The notes beneath the pieces were generated by a model that searched no databases, was not told the origin of the DNA, and saw only the letters and a program-made list of their open reading frames with translations. Shown one piece after another: positions 1 through 11,179 of a stretch of DNA of 64,000 nt; the first letter of the stretch is position 1; every line of letters starts with the position of its first letter. Position numbers and translations under genes: made by a program. Source of the DNA: Tubiluchus corallicola (Eukaryota; Priapulida; Priapulimorpha; Priapulimorphida; Tubiluchidae); the NCBI GenBank assembly GCA_030141605.1, contig JAQGDQ010000862.1, positions 1-64,000 on the forward strand, written 5' to 3'.

Positions 1-560
1 TCAGCTGAACTCCTGGGAACGATGCCAGGGAAAGAGTTAAGTAAGAAAAATTGAATAAACCGAATGCCTTATAATGGAGAAAGATTTTGGAACATTTTTG
101 TTTTTACAGTGAAAAATTATCAGTTTGTCAAATCTGCTGATACTGTTACATATGAAACTGTGTTAACCAGGTAATATTGAAAATGCTGGGGGGAGAAAAT
201 TTTTGTAAATTATTTCAACGTCATTTCAAATCCTATCTTCAATAGATTAAAGGATTCAAAGTATCCTGTAAACTTGCAGTGAACAAAAACATTTTTCCAT
301 GTTATTACATTTTTTAGCAAATTAGCCACCCAACAACTGCTACCCCTGTGAAAACAAAGAGCTTTTGAATCCGAGGCCCATAAATATTTTTTGTTTTGTT
401 TGTTTTGCGATGTCAGAAATTTCTTAAATTTACTTAAAAATATCTTGTGTCAATAAATCAGCTTAGGAGCCTAGAGAAAGATGCCACTGAAAAAGTTAAG
501 AAAATAAAGCAGATTTTAAAGACTGCAGTACACACTTGGGAAAGATTTAAGTTAGGTTTG
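1..560 (+). repeat. Family B copy, downstream part
   Basis: This stretch matches 12,725-13,340 and 31,850-32,380 in the same order. Shared blocks include CAGGGAAAGAGTTAAGTAAG, the AT-rich block after it, and GAGCAAATTAGCCACCCAA-like text near 320. The upstream part of the copy lies outside the window. No reading frame of note is present. The right boundary is approximate. Confidence 0.75.
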
Positions 561-1363
561 GAAGATTAGTTGTTATTTTGCAAAAAGCGATATACTTTAT
601 CTTTTCAGCATGAAACCTATTTATAGAACGAGTTTGACATTACGACATTTCGATTACCTTATAATTATTAAGCACATACATCATGCCGCCACGTTCTACT
701 GCTACCACGTTTATGAGTATGACAGAGAATCTACTTTTTCAGGCAGGCAGAAAAATTTTAATGAATAATTACATTGTAACTTCGATGAGTTTTGAAATGC
801 GAAAGTTTTTACTAATAAAGTAATGAATTGTCTAAAACCTTTTTTTATAAAATTTGTTGCGGTAGAGTAACAATTGTTTTTTCTACATTATTTAATTAAT
901 TACAAATGATTTACAAAAAAATAAAATTTGTTTCCTATAATTAAAAAAAATGTACATACTCCAATAGGTATTAGCAGGTATCATCAAAACCTTAAAGTCT
1001 TTTAAAAAATGTGAATACCTAGGACTTTTTTTAAGATCCCTTTATGTGAGTAGAAGTTACGGTGCGAATGCAAATGCTTTACACACAAATGGCTTAATAT
1101 GAAATTAATTGCTGAATCATTGCTGTAGAATCTTAACAAAAGAAACGACGCCAGCAACTAAAAATAAGTTACATTTTCTAGATGTTTTCCTTCTTTCATT
1201 TTCCTTTATTTTTTCATATTTTGGTGCCTTACATTTGTGCAAGGGAAAAATTGCCCATCGCTTATCTGGTCACAATGTCACTGTTGTTTTTAATCGAACT
1301 CTAAATTATTAAGCAAACTACCAGACTTCTACTAACTGACCAATTAATTAATTAAAGGAACAT
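561..1363. other. AT-rich stretch, nothing assigned
   Basis: No gene, structured repeat or match to other parts of the window was seen. It holds only short, unconvincing open frames and homopolymer A/T runs. Confidence 0.5.
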
Positions 1364-1657
1364 TCATATAAACTTTGGAGTTTGGCTGTGAATGCATCTG
1401 TTTTTATCCACTGGTACAGGGCTGATGCATTTTAATTCACGGATCTCAAATGTTTTTCTCGGTTTTACTACACAGTATGGTACAAGTACATATGTATTTG
1501 TATAAAAATGGAAGCTTGGAAGCTGATAATAGGTCCCTCCATGTCTGTGAGTTTCTACTGAACGGTTTATGTTAAATCTGACCATTTGGTTGGTTGCATC
1601 ACAGACTTGTTTCCCAGACCAGCAAAGTAAATTGCAACAATAGCGAAAGTTATGCAT
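1364..1657 (-). CDS. Unassigned small ORF, possible terminal exon
   Basis: An open frame of 97 codons runs from an ATG at 1657 to TAA at 1364, and stays open upstream to about 1681. The product is rich in Cys, His and Tyr (for example CNLLCWSGKQVC and TYYQLPSFHFYTNTY). No family is recognised. Just upstream on this strand, TTGTTCTGTAG could act as a splice acceptor, so it could be a 3' exon of a gene lying to the right. No donor or partner exon was found. It may equally be chance or a transposon remnant. Confidence 0.2.
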   Translation of the reverse strand: MHNFRYCCNLLCWSGKQVCDATNQMVRFNINRSVETHRHGGTYYQLPSFHFYTNTYVLVPYCVVKPRKTFEIRELKCISPVPVDKNRCIHSQTPKFI

Positions 1658-1681
1658 GCTCTTCAAACAACTACAGAACAA

Positions 1682-2460
1682 CTTACGTTAATTAAATCTT
1701 ACGCCTGATAATTATTACACGACTGTTTCAATGTTGACCACAAAATCAAACTCGTGTCTGTTTTGAAAATGAGGCAATATTATAAATTACAAAACAACTA
1801 AAAATACATTAAACATATTTAGCACCAACTCTATTATCATTGAAACGAAACATCAAAAGCAACATATTGTCTGCTCTATAGTATTGCTTTCACTGATTTG
1901 AGAGTGTCATGTTGTTATTAATGAATGTTGTGAATAAATTGTCTCTTAACCTCAATTGAGTATACACTGACAAATATCAGAATGATTTTAAATTTTCTAA
2001 ATTTCCATTTGGCAGACTTTGCCATTAGTAGTGTAGAAGGAATTCAAAAAAATGCAAAGAATTTGTTTTGTTGTGCGTTCATGCGTTCTGATCAGCTGTT
2101 TACATATACCACAACAGCATGCGCCCATGTCAAGTCAAGATGACGAATTTCTTACAATAAGTTGATAACAAATAAATTAAACTGAATTCGTACTATAGTT
2201 TAGAATCCCTTTAAAAAATAAAAAACTTTTTATAAAAATAAAAAACAGTCGCCGCAGGTTTATTATGTACTTACAAATGCCGCTTCATTGCTATTTTATT
2301 GAAATATGTTACAATTCATCCTTAGAAAAGAGGCTATAGCAGACTGCATGATTGGCAGAAATGTAATAACTCTGTGGATAACAAGGTTTTTTGGTGATTA
2401 GGAACCTATTGGACATTTTATCTTCACCTGTTATTTCGTGAGAAAAGAATTGCTTTTAAA
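1682..2460. other. AT-rich stretch, nothing assigned
   Basis: No recognisable gene, repeat copy or structured element was seen here. It forms the left flank of the retrotransposon that follows. Confidence 0.45.
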
Positions 2461-2467
2461 CACTATG

Positions 2468-2529
2468 GGAGAGAGAGAGAAAGAGAGAGATAGGCAGGGA
2501 GAGACAGAGAGAAAGAAAGAGAGAAAGAC
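2468..2529 (+). repeat. (GA)n-rich microsatellite
   Basis: An imperfect purine tract of GA and GAAA units, about 60 bp long. It lies 80 bp from the 3' end of the LOA-like element. Confidence 0.9.
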
Positions 2530-2732
2530 ATTTGATTCCATTTACTTGACTGTGAAATAACTCTTTATTTCAAACATAAATTCACACTGTAATTTGCATA
2601 TACAACATACAACATCAAATAGGTTAGGGGGGCAGTGGTGTCGGGGAGATTGTATAGGATGGTAAAATCCCACCCCCCGACACTTTGCTGAGGCCTTCGA
2701 CAGGCCCATTGCAATTATTCACTGCTATACGT

Positions 2733-5615
2733 CTATTGGTCGTACTCGGCAAGCCTTCCCGCTTGCTTCAGATATGCCGCTAGTTTTTTCAGGTTTAAGT
2801 TCTCTACAACTGCTCTAAGTGTTGTATTTTTATTTCCCAGACATTTGATACGAGCACCCTGGTAGGCGGTGCATCGTCCCACGTGATGGTCCGGTGTTTC
2901 GTCTTCCTGACCACATTTCGGGCAAATCGCGGATTGTGCTCGAGAAGTGGTTTTTTTATGTTTTTGGAGATTACAGTGTCCGGTTAGGACCTGTATAACC
3001 ATGTTGAGTTGAGATCTACTGAGACTCAGGAGCCTATTGCAGACTCGGGCCGAGGCCCAGCCCACATGTTCCTTTGTTCTCTTGCAGTCCTCACGATTAT
3101 TCCACGACGTTTCCCATCGTTTTAGACTCCATCCCTTAATCGCGTAAACACAGCTAGCGTAAGGGACGGGCAGATAGGGTTCTGGTCCCTCCGGAGAGAG
3201 CTCAGATCCCTTTTTAGCAAGTTTGTCCGCCTCTTCGTTACCATGTACTCCTTCATGTCCAGGAATCCATGTAACCAAGACTCGGTTTCTTTTTCCAAGT
3301 ATGTTCAAGTTTTCAACACAACGTAAAACCGAGATAGATTTTACTGTATTGTTTTCAGTAGCTTTAATAGCCGCCTGGCTGTCTGACAGGATGACTATTG
3401 ATTGATTCTGGAGTCCTTCCGAAGACATTATCTCCGCCGCTTGTGAGATGGCGAAAACTTCTGCCTGGAAAACAGTACTCAATTTCCCAAGATAGAAGAA
3501 CTCCTCCAATACTCTGGACTCAGTCGGATACTCGATACGTATACCTTCACCGATCCTTCCGCCTAGTTTGGAACCATCGGTATAACACCTGACACAGTTC
3601 CTATCCATTTCGCCTTCCGATTTGATAGCGATTTCTCTTTCCTGAATCTGGCATTCGAAATATCTTTCGAACACGCGTGTTCTTTTTCTTAAATCACCCG
3701 GCATATGCAACAGTTGGAGGTCGCGCCTATAGCTATTGCACACATCGATATGACTTTTAGACTTACCAAAAGTTCCCACGGTCTTCGCTGTCCAGAGCCC
3801 CGCCGTATCTATACGGTACGACCCTCGGACCGCCTCCGACCGAATGAACTCGTCTATTGGTGTCATATTCAACAACATCTCCAATGCACCGGTAGGAATA
3901 CTTGGGAACGCTGAAGAAATCATTAAGCATGCTAATCTCTGTACTTTCTGGAGCATTTTCCTGAGGTACATTTTTTCCAACCCGCTGACCCAGGACACAC
4001 ACGCATACGTCATGAAAGGACGCACCATTGCCGTGTATATCCATTTCATGATCCGCGGTTGGATACCCCACATTTTATCAACAATTTGTCTGCATTGCAT
4101 AAGTGCCGCCGTCGCCTTGTTGGTGACCCGTGTTATATGGCTCTTCCAAGTCAGTTTACTGTCTAGGGTTACCCCTAGCAGTTTTGCTTCATTGGAGAGT
4201 TGAAGCTTCTGTCCATTCATCCAGAGATCCCCAATATTTGGATTTCTCTTGTTTGTGAACATGATTACTTCGGTCTTACTACTGCTGAATTCTAGTTCAG
4301 TTTTCCTGGACCATTCAGCAGCAATGTTAATTACATTTTGCGCCCTCCTTCTGACTGTCGATACGTTCGCACTAGCTATTAGTACTGCCAGGTCGTCGGC
4401 ATAGGCTTGTGCATAAATTCCATTTTCTTCAAATTCCCTAAGCAGAGAGTTCAATACACAGTTCCATAGCAAGGGAGACAGTATTCCGCCTTGGGGGTTT
4501 CCCTTTACTACTTCCCTCTTTATCGTGGCATCACACAGCTCTACTTGGACCGTACGGCACCTTACCATGTTCTCAATCCAGCGGATAAGAACTGGCGATA
4601 CCTCAAGTTCAAGCAATGCGGCGGATATGCTATTAAAAGAAACGTTATCGAATGCCCCAACAATATCCAAAAAGACACCTAGTGAGAGCTTCTTTTTAGC
4701 AAGACTACGTTCAATACGCTGCACATACTCGTGCAGAGCAGTTTCCGTGGAAACGCCTGCGCGGAAGCCATACTGCACATTGGATAGTCTTGCTTGTAAT
4801 TCAGTATCCTCGTTCAATTGATAGAGGACTATTCTCTCCAACCATTTCAGTTGAAATGACGTTAATGTTATCATCCGGAAAGACTTGACTTCTAAATAGC
4901 TATTCTTTCTGGGTTTCGGCAAAAATACTCCTTTCCCTTCCTTCCAGGATCTCGGTACATAACCATACCTGAGACATGTCTGGAAAAGCATGAGGTAGTG
5001 TTTTTTAATGTATTTCCATCCTTTCTGCAACAGGACTGGATATATACCATCCGGTCCCGGAGCCTTGAAAGGTTTGAATTCAAACAGTGCCGCTTTCACT
5101 CGTTCTTCCGAGCAAATGGAAGCGATGAATTCCTCATCCACGGTCGTGCAAACAGGCAAATCCGTGGATGTGTCTGGTTCCGTTACTCGACTCCCTGGTG
5201 ATAGGGTGTCGAGGAGCCGGTTTAAAGTTTCCTCCGGTGAACTGGTTAATTTACCGTCTTCTTTATACACACAGCTTAACTGCGCTGCTTTATTTCAGCG
5301 GAGGACCTTTACCAACCTAGCAGTTGGTGCCTGACCTTCCATCTTTTCCGTGAAACTCCGCCAGGATTGGCGTTTCGCCTTCCGGACGGCATTTTTGAAT
5401 ATAGACTGGGTTAGCTTTCTTGTTTCCCAGTCTCGTTGATTTTTAGTCTTAGTGGCTCTCCTGCAAGCCCTGCACGCCTCCTTGCGGAGACGGCTTAGCT
5501 CCGGATTCCACCATTTGTTCCCATCCTTCTTCCTCTGAATGTAATGGGCAAGCAGTTTCATAAGAATGAATAACAACAGCCTGAACTTCATCAGCCAAAT
5601 CCTCAATATCCTCAT
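2733..5615 (-). pseudogene. LOA-like ORF2, RT and RNase H part
   Basis: The main open part (5270 to 2733) is 845 residues. The fingers region holds KAPGPDG near residue 69. YGFRAG is at about 167, motif A FLDIVGAFDN at about 200, GNPQGGILSPLLW at about 258 and the catalytic YADD at about 290. RNase H follows with acidic residues in YTDGS (about 565), AEVFAI (604), SDSQAAI (630) and EEADKLA (682). The end has C-x2-C-x8-H-x4-C near 783-800. The same frame continues upstream to 5615 except for a TGA at 5295-5297. The catalytic residues of both enzymes are intact; the lesions are the TGA and the frameshift that separates this part from the endonuclease. Confidence 0.85.
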
Positions 5616-6528
5616 TGGAGGACACCTTGTATTCCCGGTTCAGTTCTGGAAGTTTATGCTCAAGTTCTTCCGCATACTTTTCCCAGCAAGTACGGCGGAT
5701 GTTCCTGATGAGTGGGTTTTCTTTTGAAATACTGCTTTTCACCAGGAATCTTATATACATGTGGTCCGACAGCGATGGCACGTCACTGACATACCAATCG
5801 CATACTATGTCCCCTGCATGCAGATTCCTCAGTGTCAAGTCTAGCACCTCTTCTCTTGTTTTTGTTAGGAACGATTGTTTACGGCCAACATTACAGAACT
5901 CAAGATTAGCGCTTGCACAATACTCCAAGAGTTCCTCACCCCTGTCGTTGACATCGGTGGAACCCCATAACGTATGATGCGCATTAGCATCAGTCCCCAC
6001 AATAATTGGAGTTTTATCGCCGTCCCCGAATGATATCAGTTCCCTGAGTAACATAGGGGGAGCCGGTTCATCATGCACCATGTATGCCGAGGCGAAAATG
6101 AACTCATCTCCATCCCGGCACACATTTTTTGCTTTAACCACCACAATGTCTGTATTCGAGAACACTGGAAGTAAAAAGCATTTTAGGTTAGGAGTGGCAT
6201 AAACGCACGCCCAAGGCCTTTCTCCATTCCGGTTTCCCTGGAACAGATCCCATCCTCGGAGTTTACCCCTAACTTCCCCACCGTGCGTCCAGGGTTCCTG
6301 TACAAAGACTAACCCGGTACGTATGTGTTTTACAACATCCTGCAAGTTGTAACTCGCAGCTTTGCTTTTGTGAAGATTGATTTGCCAGCACTCAATACCA
6401 GAGACACTTTGTGCTGGCTTCTCACCTATTTTATCCTAATTGTCCCGGGAAATAACATTCAATCTACCGTGGGTATTTCCACCGAAGACTGTCTGCGGCC
6501 GGGATTTTACTTTAGCCCCTGTTCCCAT
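5449..6528 (-). pseudogene. LOA-like ORF2, endonuclease part
   Basis: This part reads as an APE-like endonuclease that would nick target DNA to prime reverse transcription. It begins at ATG 6528, only 12 bp after the ORF1 stop. It keeps INLHKSKAAS near the start, the catalytic Glu in VFVQEPWT, VGTDANAHHTLWG, and SLSDHMYIRF at the end of the domain. A TAG at 6438-6436 (codon 31) interrupts it. The frame is lost at about 5530, where translation passes to the RT frame. The segment from 6435 to 5449 is otherwise open. Confidence 0.8.
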
Positions 6529-6540
6529 ACTTTTCTGTAT

Positions 6541-6633
6541 TTACGTTTCCATACTTGACTCGGGTGCCTTCATCTGCGATTGCTCGACAGACGGCAGCTC
6601 CTTTGTTCCAGTGGCAACGTCGGGGGTTTTTCC
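6541..6633 (-). pseudogene. LOA-like ORF1, last 30 codons
   Basis: An open frame ends with TAA at 6543-6541, twelve bases before the ORF2 ATG. Only the tail remains because the element is truncated at about 6633. The sequence is GC-rich like ORF2 and unlike the flank. No Gag motif is left. Its placement and spacing fit a two-ORF non-LTR element; this is inference from position. Confidence 0.5.
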
Positions 6634-6641
6634 ACATCAAA

Positions 6642-6959
6642 CAAGCCAATACAAACAATCGCACATAACATAAATATAAAAATTGCAATAATAGTGTTTG
6701 CCATTACTGTCTTATGTAAATTTAGCATCGCTTGCTGAAATTCTCTGGTGCATTCAATTTTCGCTGAAATCAAATCTTTTCATTAAATTTAATACAGGTT
6801 TTGTACATAATACATCAAATACACTCATCTCACGAGCACTACAGTCATATGCATACCCAAAAGTGACTCATATGCATACCCAATCCGACTCTTTGTGTGC
6901 AGTTTTGAGTTTTAATATATTAAAATTATTAAAATGTCTCCAGGTTGACACACAACAGA
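6642..6959. other. AT-rich stretch, nothing assigned
   Basis: It contains a short duplication of CATATGCATACCCAA near 6848-6880, but no gene or repeat copy was recognised. Confidence 0.4.
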
Positions 6960-7200
6960 ATGAATTACAATAAACATTAAATAAATATTTTTATCACCAA
7001 TAAAACAATAGCTCTGATTTTTTTTTTGATAAGTTTGTTTGTACGACAGTAGTATAATAATCTTTGATTATGAATGTGAAGGTCATCTGGGTTATCATTT
7101 GAAATAATATGTTCTAAATAATTTTCATTATTGCAGGTGCATAGAACATTATTATCTAGTTTCATATTTGAATTAGCCAGGTCTTTGAAAGCTTTTCACT
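6960..7200 (-). pseudogene. Reverse transcriptase relic (non-LTR)
   Basis: The minus-strand frame reads LEHIISNDNPDDLHI followed by a Tyr/Cys/Arg-rich stretch. This corresponds to the region just after the RT palm in the element relic at 35.2-36.7 kb, which has LVTSFLGTTETI and then RDNRDDLDVIRQADIYY. Only about 80 codons remain and the start and end are decayed. It appears to be an older element of the same clade as that relic, lying beside the younger LOA-like insertion. Confidence 0.5.
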
Positions 7201-7569
7201 GCGTTCAACTTTGTTAACTTTTGTAAATAAGCTTATTGACTTTTGTGTTTTATGAATTTAATAGTTTTTATTTTAACAAATTTTTCTTAGTGCCTTATTC
7301 TTGCTTTAAAAGCAATACTGAAAAAAGTCACAGCTGCTATAAATCGCCATGGACAGATGTAGGCCTCACAGGCTTTGCTTATTGCACAAAATATTCGATT
7401 TGTAGCAAAAGTTATGGAACTGTGTTAAAATTAACGTTTTGATTTAATTACATAGCTGCACTCTCAAGAAATTAAACAAAGATATGTTTATTTGTGTTCT
7501 TACAATTCACGGCTGGGCTGTAATTCTATGGAACGGCCTGAACGAGCAATCTCAGCAGTCTGAGATTAT
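7201..7569. other. Nothing assigned
   Basis: AT-rich, with a slightly GC-richer segment at 7500-7570. No gene or repeat match was recognised. Confidence 0.4.
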
Positions 7570-9220
7570 TCTGAGCAGTAACACACAACCGTGCAGACAG
7601 CTTATGCCATTGTGCGCCACATTCTCTAATGCTCAGCCGCCAGGGCTATAATGACTGTTCAAACTTTTTTCTACTTTCTGCGTTTTGGGTATGCGAAGCA
7701 AGTCGATTACTTCTTAAATTATAATGGCGAAGGCGAGGTTCTTGAGCGAGCTGATTCAAAATGTAAACAAAGTGGAATCTTTCTTAAGGAGAGTTTTTGT
7801 GTCTACATGATTGATGCCAATTGATATAAATTTTCAATACGTGTTTTATATAACGTATTTGAACGTGACGTGTTCTAGTTCACTATATTTACTCCTTCTT
7901 GACCATAACTAAGCAGCGATTACATTACACTTGATAATTTTTGTACGTTTCTATTTCACACACAAAGACTTTCATGCAAAATTATATGTGGAATGCACCT
8001 TCTTACCATAAACAAAAAAGGTTTTTAAAATTTTTTTACAAACAAATAAAAAAAGATTTCAATAACTATTTGCACTTTAAAAAAGAATAGTTTTTGGTGG
8101 CATGAAATTGGGTAAGCCAGAACGATCCTCACACCCAACTCTGATTCCACTTTGACCTTAAGTCTGCTCCACTAAAGGAAAAATTCCTGTTAAAAGATGG
8201 AAAAATTTCAATTTGTTCTTTCCTAATGGAATGTTTTTTCCTGGAACAGCAGCAGAACCCTGCTAATCAATTTAGTGGTGTAAACGCGTCCACCACTTTA
8301 CGATGGGATTAGTTTCTGAGGTTTCTGAATTTCAAAACAATTGTGACACTTGATAATCAAACAAATGCTGCCAAAAAATAACTAAACAAACAAAATGACT
8401 AAGTTATGTTGGCGTCATCTAACAAGGAAAATCAATTTTCAGACTTTATTCGAAAGTGGCATCTTAAAATTCTCTTATGTGAACCACTAATAAAACATTA
8501 ACAATATCGACCATAGATATTTATATTGCAATGTAATACCTAGATAGGCTGCATCAATTTAATCAATTTAGTGATGCAACGCTCCCCCACTTTATGATGG
8601 GATTAGTTGAGCTTTATTCTTATAGAGTGAACATGTTTGCTTACGAAAAGCTTATATTTCGTAATTTCTTATATTTTCCTGAACTTTTAAAATTTTTCAT
8701 ATGAATATGTTAATATTGTCAATTGAATCTTTCAATTGTAATCGTCTTATCTCACTAATTATTACTGTTAGTCCTTGAACATTAAAAATTTTAATATTGT
8801 AATAGATTACATAATATTATGTAACTGTACTTGCCTGACATTATCTAATGTTACTGAGAAATTCCTTTAAATATGGCTAGATTTACTGTGCATGCCTGTT
8901 TTAATTATTATAAAAAAATATTGGAGTTGTGCTGCTTTTCGTGTAAATGTAGCAAATTTGCCTGAAAGCTTTAAAGACAGACTCAATGGAAACTTTTGCA
9001 CAAGATCGCTCAGCATGGCAGAGTGCCATCACCACAGGGGCTAAGACAGCAGAGGCGAAAAGAATTGAGGAGGCAGAGGAGAAGCGCAGGAGACACAAGG
9101 CATGTGACACTGCCAAACAACAGGTCCAAGCACACAGCGTCACCTGTGCCAAATGCCATCGAAATTTCCAGGCCAGAATTGGCCTAGTCAGTCACCTTCG
9201 AGCTCATCAGAGAATGTAAG
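7570..9220 (+). repeat. Family R2 copy R2a
   Basis: It is collinear with 22,566-24,555 and 27,285-28,350. Shared blocks include GCCGCCAGGGC at the start, GGGTATGCGAAGCAAGTCGA, TTCAAAACAATTGTGACACT, and the poly-AT region before the zinc-finger ORF. Relative to the 24.2-kb copy it lacks about 75 bp after CATTAACAATATC. The right end carries a retrotransposon protein tail (see 8986-9219). Confidence 0.85.
8986..9219 (+). CDS. C2H2 finger tail of a non-LTR RT protein
   Basis: This 77-codon frame from ATG has a basic, charged helix (QDRSAWQSAITTGAKTAEAK then EEKRRRHK) followed by CAKCHRNFQARIGLVSHLRA, a classical C-x2-C-x12-H-x3-H finger. The same arrangement is known at the C-terminus of some non-LTR retrotransposon polyproteins, where it follows the RT. 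No RT sequence lies upstream; the preceding 1.4 kb is non-coding family R2. It is therefore a captured 3' fragment. The frame is intact here, unlike the copy at 28,110, so it may be younger or simply lucky. Expression is unproven. Confidence 0.45.
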   Translation: METFAQDRSAWQSAITTGAKTAEAKRIEEAEEKRRRHKACDTAKQQVQAHSVTCAKCHRNFQARIGLVSHLRAHQRM

Positions 9221-9230
9221 TGATTTGTTT

Positions 9231-10515
9231 TGGTTTTTCGTTTTGTCTTCAGAATGTAAGGACGCTATTGGAGAAAAAAATAAAGAGAAAATAGTCATCA
9301 TTTAGTTTGTAATCACTTTGAGTAGTCTTGTGACTCATACAGGCGTAATTTTGGAATTCAGCAAAGAATTTTTAGTTCAAGAAGAAAATTTTACAAGCGA
9401 GGGTGACATTGCAATAAACTTGTAGTCAATAAAGTTTTTTACAAGTTTCTGTTTACGAAGGTGAATTTATAAAAAATCTAACAAGGAACATTAGTGTGGC
9501 AAAGCAGGTATTAAATAATAAAGCCTGTGTACAATAGACAAAAGTGTAATGCAACTTTGACAATAATGGAGGTTTTAACCACTTATGCACATCATTAATT
9601 ATGGTTAAGTATAATCACACAAAACAACCATTTTATAGAGATTTTGCAATAAAACCAATATAAGTTTATTGATGAAATTTAGAAAACCAGTGACAATAAA
9701 TGTCACTTAATATAATTGCAATTGCATAATAACGAAAAGTATAAATCTTGCATTGATTTTACTGATACGACATGCAGCAAAATTTATTCACAGGAAAAAT
9801 AACCAGCACACTCATTCACAAAATAGACTAAAATTTACTACTCACGGAGAAAAGCAGAAACTGAGGGTTTTCACACTTTTGGGAGAACATCACGAATTTT
9901 ACGCTCAAAATCGAAATTGGCAGAAATTAAATTTCACATCAGAAACTTAGAATTTCTTAAAAATTGCACAAAGTTCTTAAAAACACTGGAGCACACATCA
10001 ACACATTCCGTTATTCATATTTGCAATTAGCAATGATTGCATGACAAATGATATGCTTCGTACGCAAGATGCAAATGACTTGAAAAATGTCACGCCTAGA
10101 TACTTACATCGCCAATTAAAACATTTAGCGCTAGTTATTTCACTTCGTTTTATGCACTGCAGATAGAAATAATTGATTGACATATTTCATATTTGTTATT
10201 AATATTCATGTTTGTTTATGTAACGCATCTGTTTCTCTGTTTCATTTCTTTTCCTTTTGGGAAGCATGGTACATCTTGAAAAACCTGCTGTTTTACGTTT
10301 CTCTTTGATTTTGCTAAAAGTTACCAATTTTTTTAGCCGATAGACCCATTTAAAAGAGCAGAGTAACAACAGAAAAATATAAATTTTTGGATCTGTTTGG
10401 AAGTCAAAAACAAAAATTTGGTAAAAAAAACAGTGCGGGTAAAAAATTGGCTGTACTGGAGAGCTGAAAAGAAAAGCTTCAGCAGGATTTCCCGAAAAAT
10501 TATTCGATATAGCTA
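9231..10515 (+). repeat. Family R1 copy R1a (1.3 kb)
   Basis: It is a direct repeat of 37,812-39,075. Matching begins at GGTTTTTCGTTTTGTCTTC and GCTATTGGAGAAAAAAATAA and continues through TATTCACAGGAAAAATAACC and GCATGGTMCATCTTGAAAAA. Identity is high but broken by small indels. It abuts the R2a end. No conserved reading frame runs across both copies. Confidence 0.85.
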
Positions 10516-11179
10516 GTGTGTGCAATCAAAACAATGGGAGACCTGCCTATTTAACATTTCATATGTCAACACTCACAACCCTATGCAGCAGCAACGATTC
10601 TGCTGCACACCACATCATGGATCCGCCTACCGAGTTTTTACCTAAGGGCTCACTTTTCACACATAAAAGACATTCTAAAGAAATCTACAATTAGGTCTAT
10701 ATTAAAAAGCTAGTCCATATATGCAGCCTTTAATGAAAAAAATAAAGCTTAGAATTTATAACGAAAAGCTCCTATTGTAATCTGATAGTGTGGCCTTTAG
10801 CCGACAAAGGTTGGGTAAATAATTACCTCAGCTGTATTAACTCACATTTGCTAACATACTGACGCATGCAACAAAAAATCATTAAACTAGTCGTGATTAA
10901 ATATCTTTCAATATGTTATGTAGCAATACCTGTTGTGCCCTTCCTGCCTCATAGAGGAAACAACTTGACCCGGAACTTAGTTTTGCACCTCACTTTCCAG
11001 CTGGCCATTCTATCCACTCAGTAATAAATATTAAAAAAATTATGGGGTAACTTATTAACCTGCTTGGTCTTTAGTGTAATATAATTACCCCTTTGTCAGC
11101 TAAGTTATCATCATCATAGCTGGAGTTTATCATTATTTGTCCTCAAAGAGCAGAAACAGGTCACATCTTGGTAATTGTG
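10516..11179 (+). repeat. Mosaic with family J copy at 10,650-10,870
   Basis: 10,650-10,870 matches 49,010-49,205 (AAAGACATTCTAAAGAAATC, then CTAGTCCATATATGCAGCCT). The stretch from 10,920 to 11,170, including AGCTGGAGTTTATCATTATT, resembles 49,740-49,990. The rest is unassigned. Confidence 0.65.

Larger units (their letters stand above)
2612..6641 (-). mobile_element. 5'-truncated LOA/R1-like non-LTR retrotransposon
   Basis: A 4.0-kb element on the minus strand carries the end of ORF1, then ORF2 with an AP-type endonuclease, reverse transcriptase, RNase H and a C-terminal CCHC-like motif. That domain order is typical of the LOA/I group. It is visibly richer in GC than its flanks. ACATCAAA occurs at 2612-2619 and at 6634-6641, a candidate 8-bp target duplication. 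The 3' end finishes in short ATGTTGT-like repeats next to it, as in related elements. ORF1 is cut at about 6633, so insertion was probably 5'-truncated. ORF2 has one frameshift and two in-frame stops, so this copy is not active. Confidence 0.85.
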
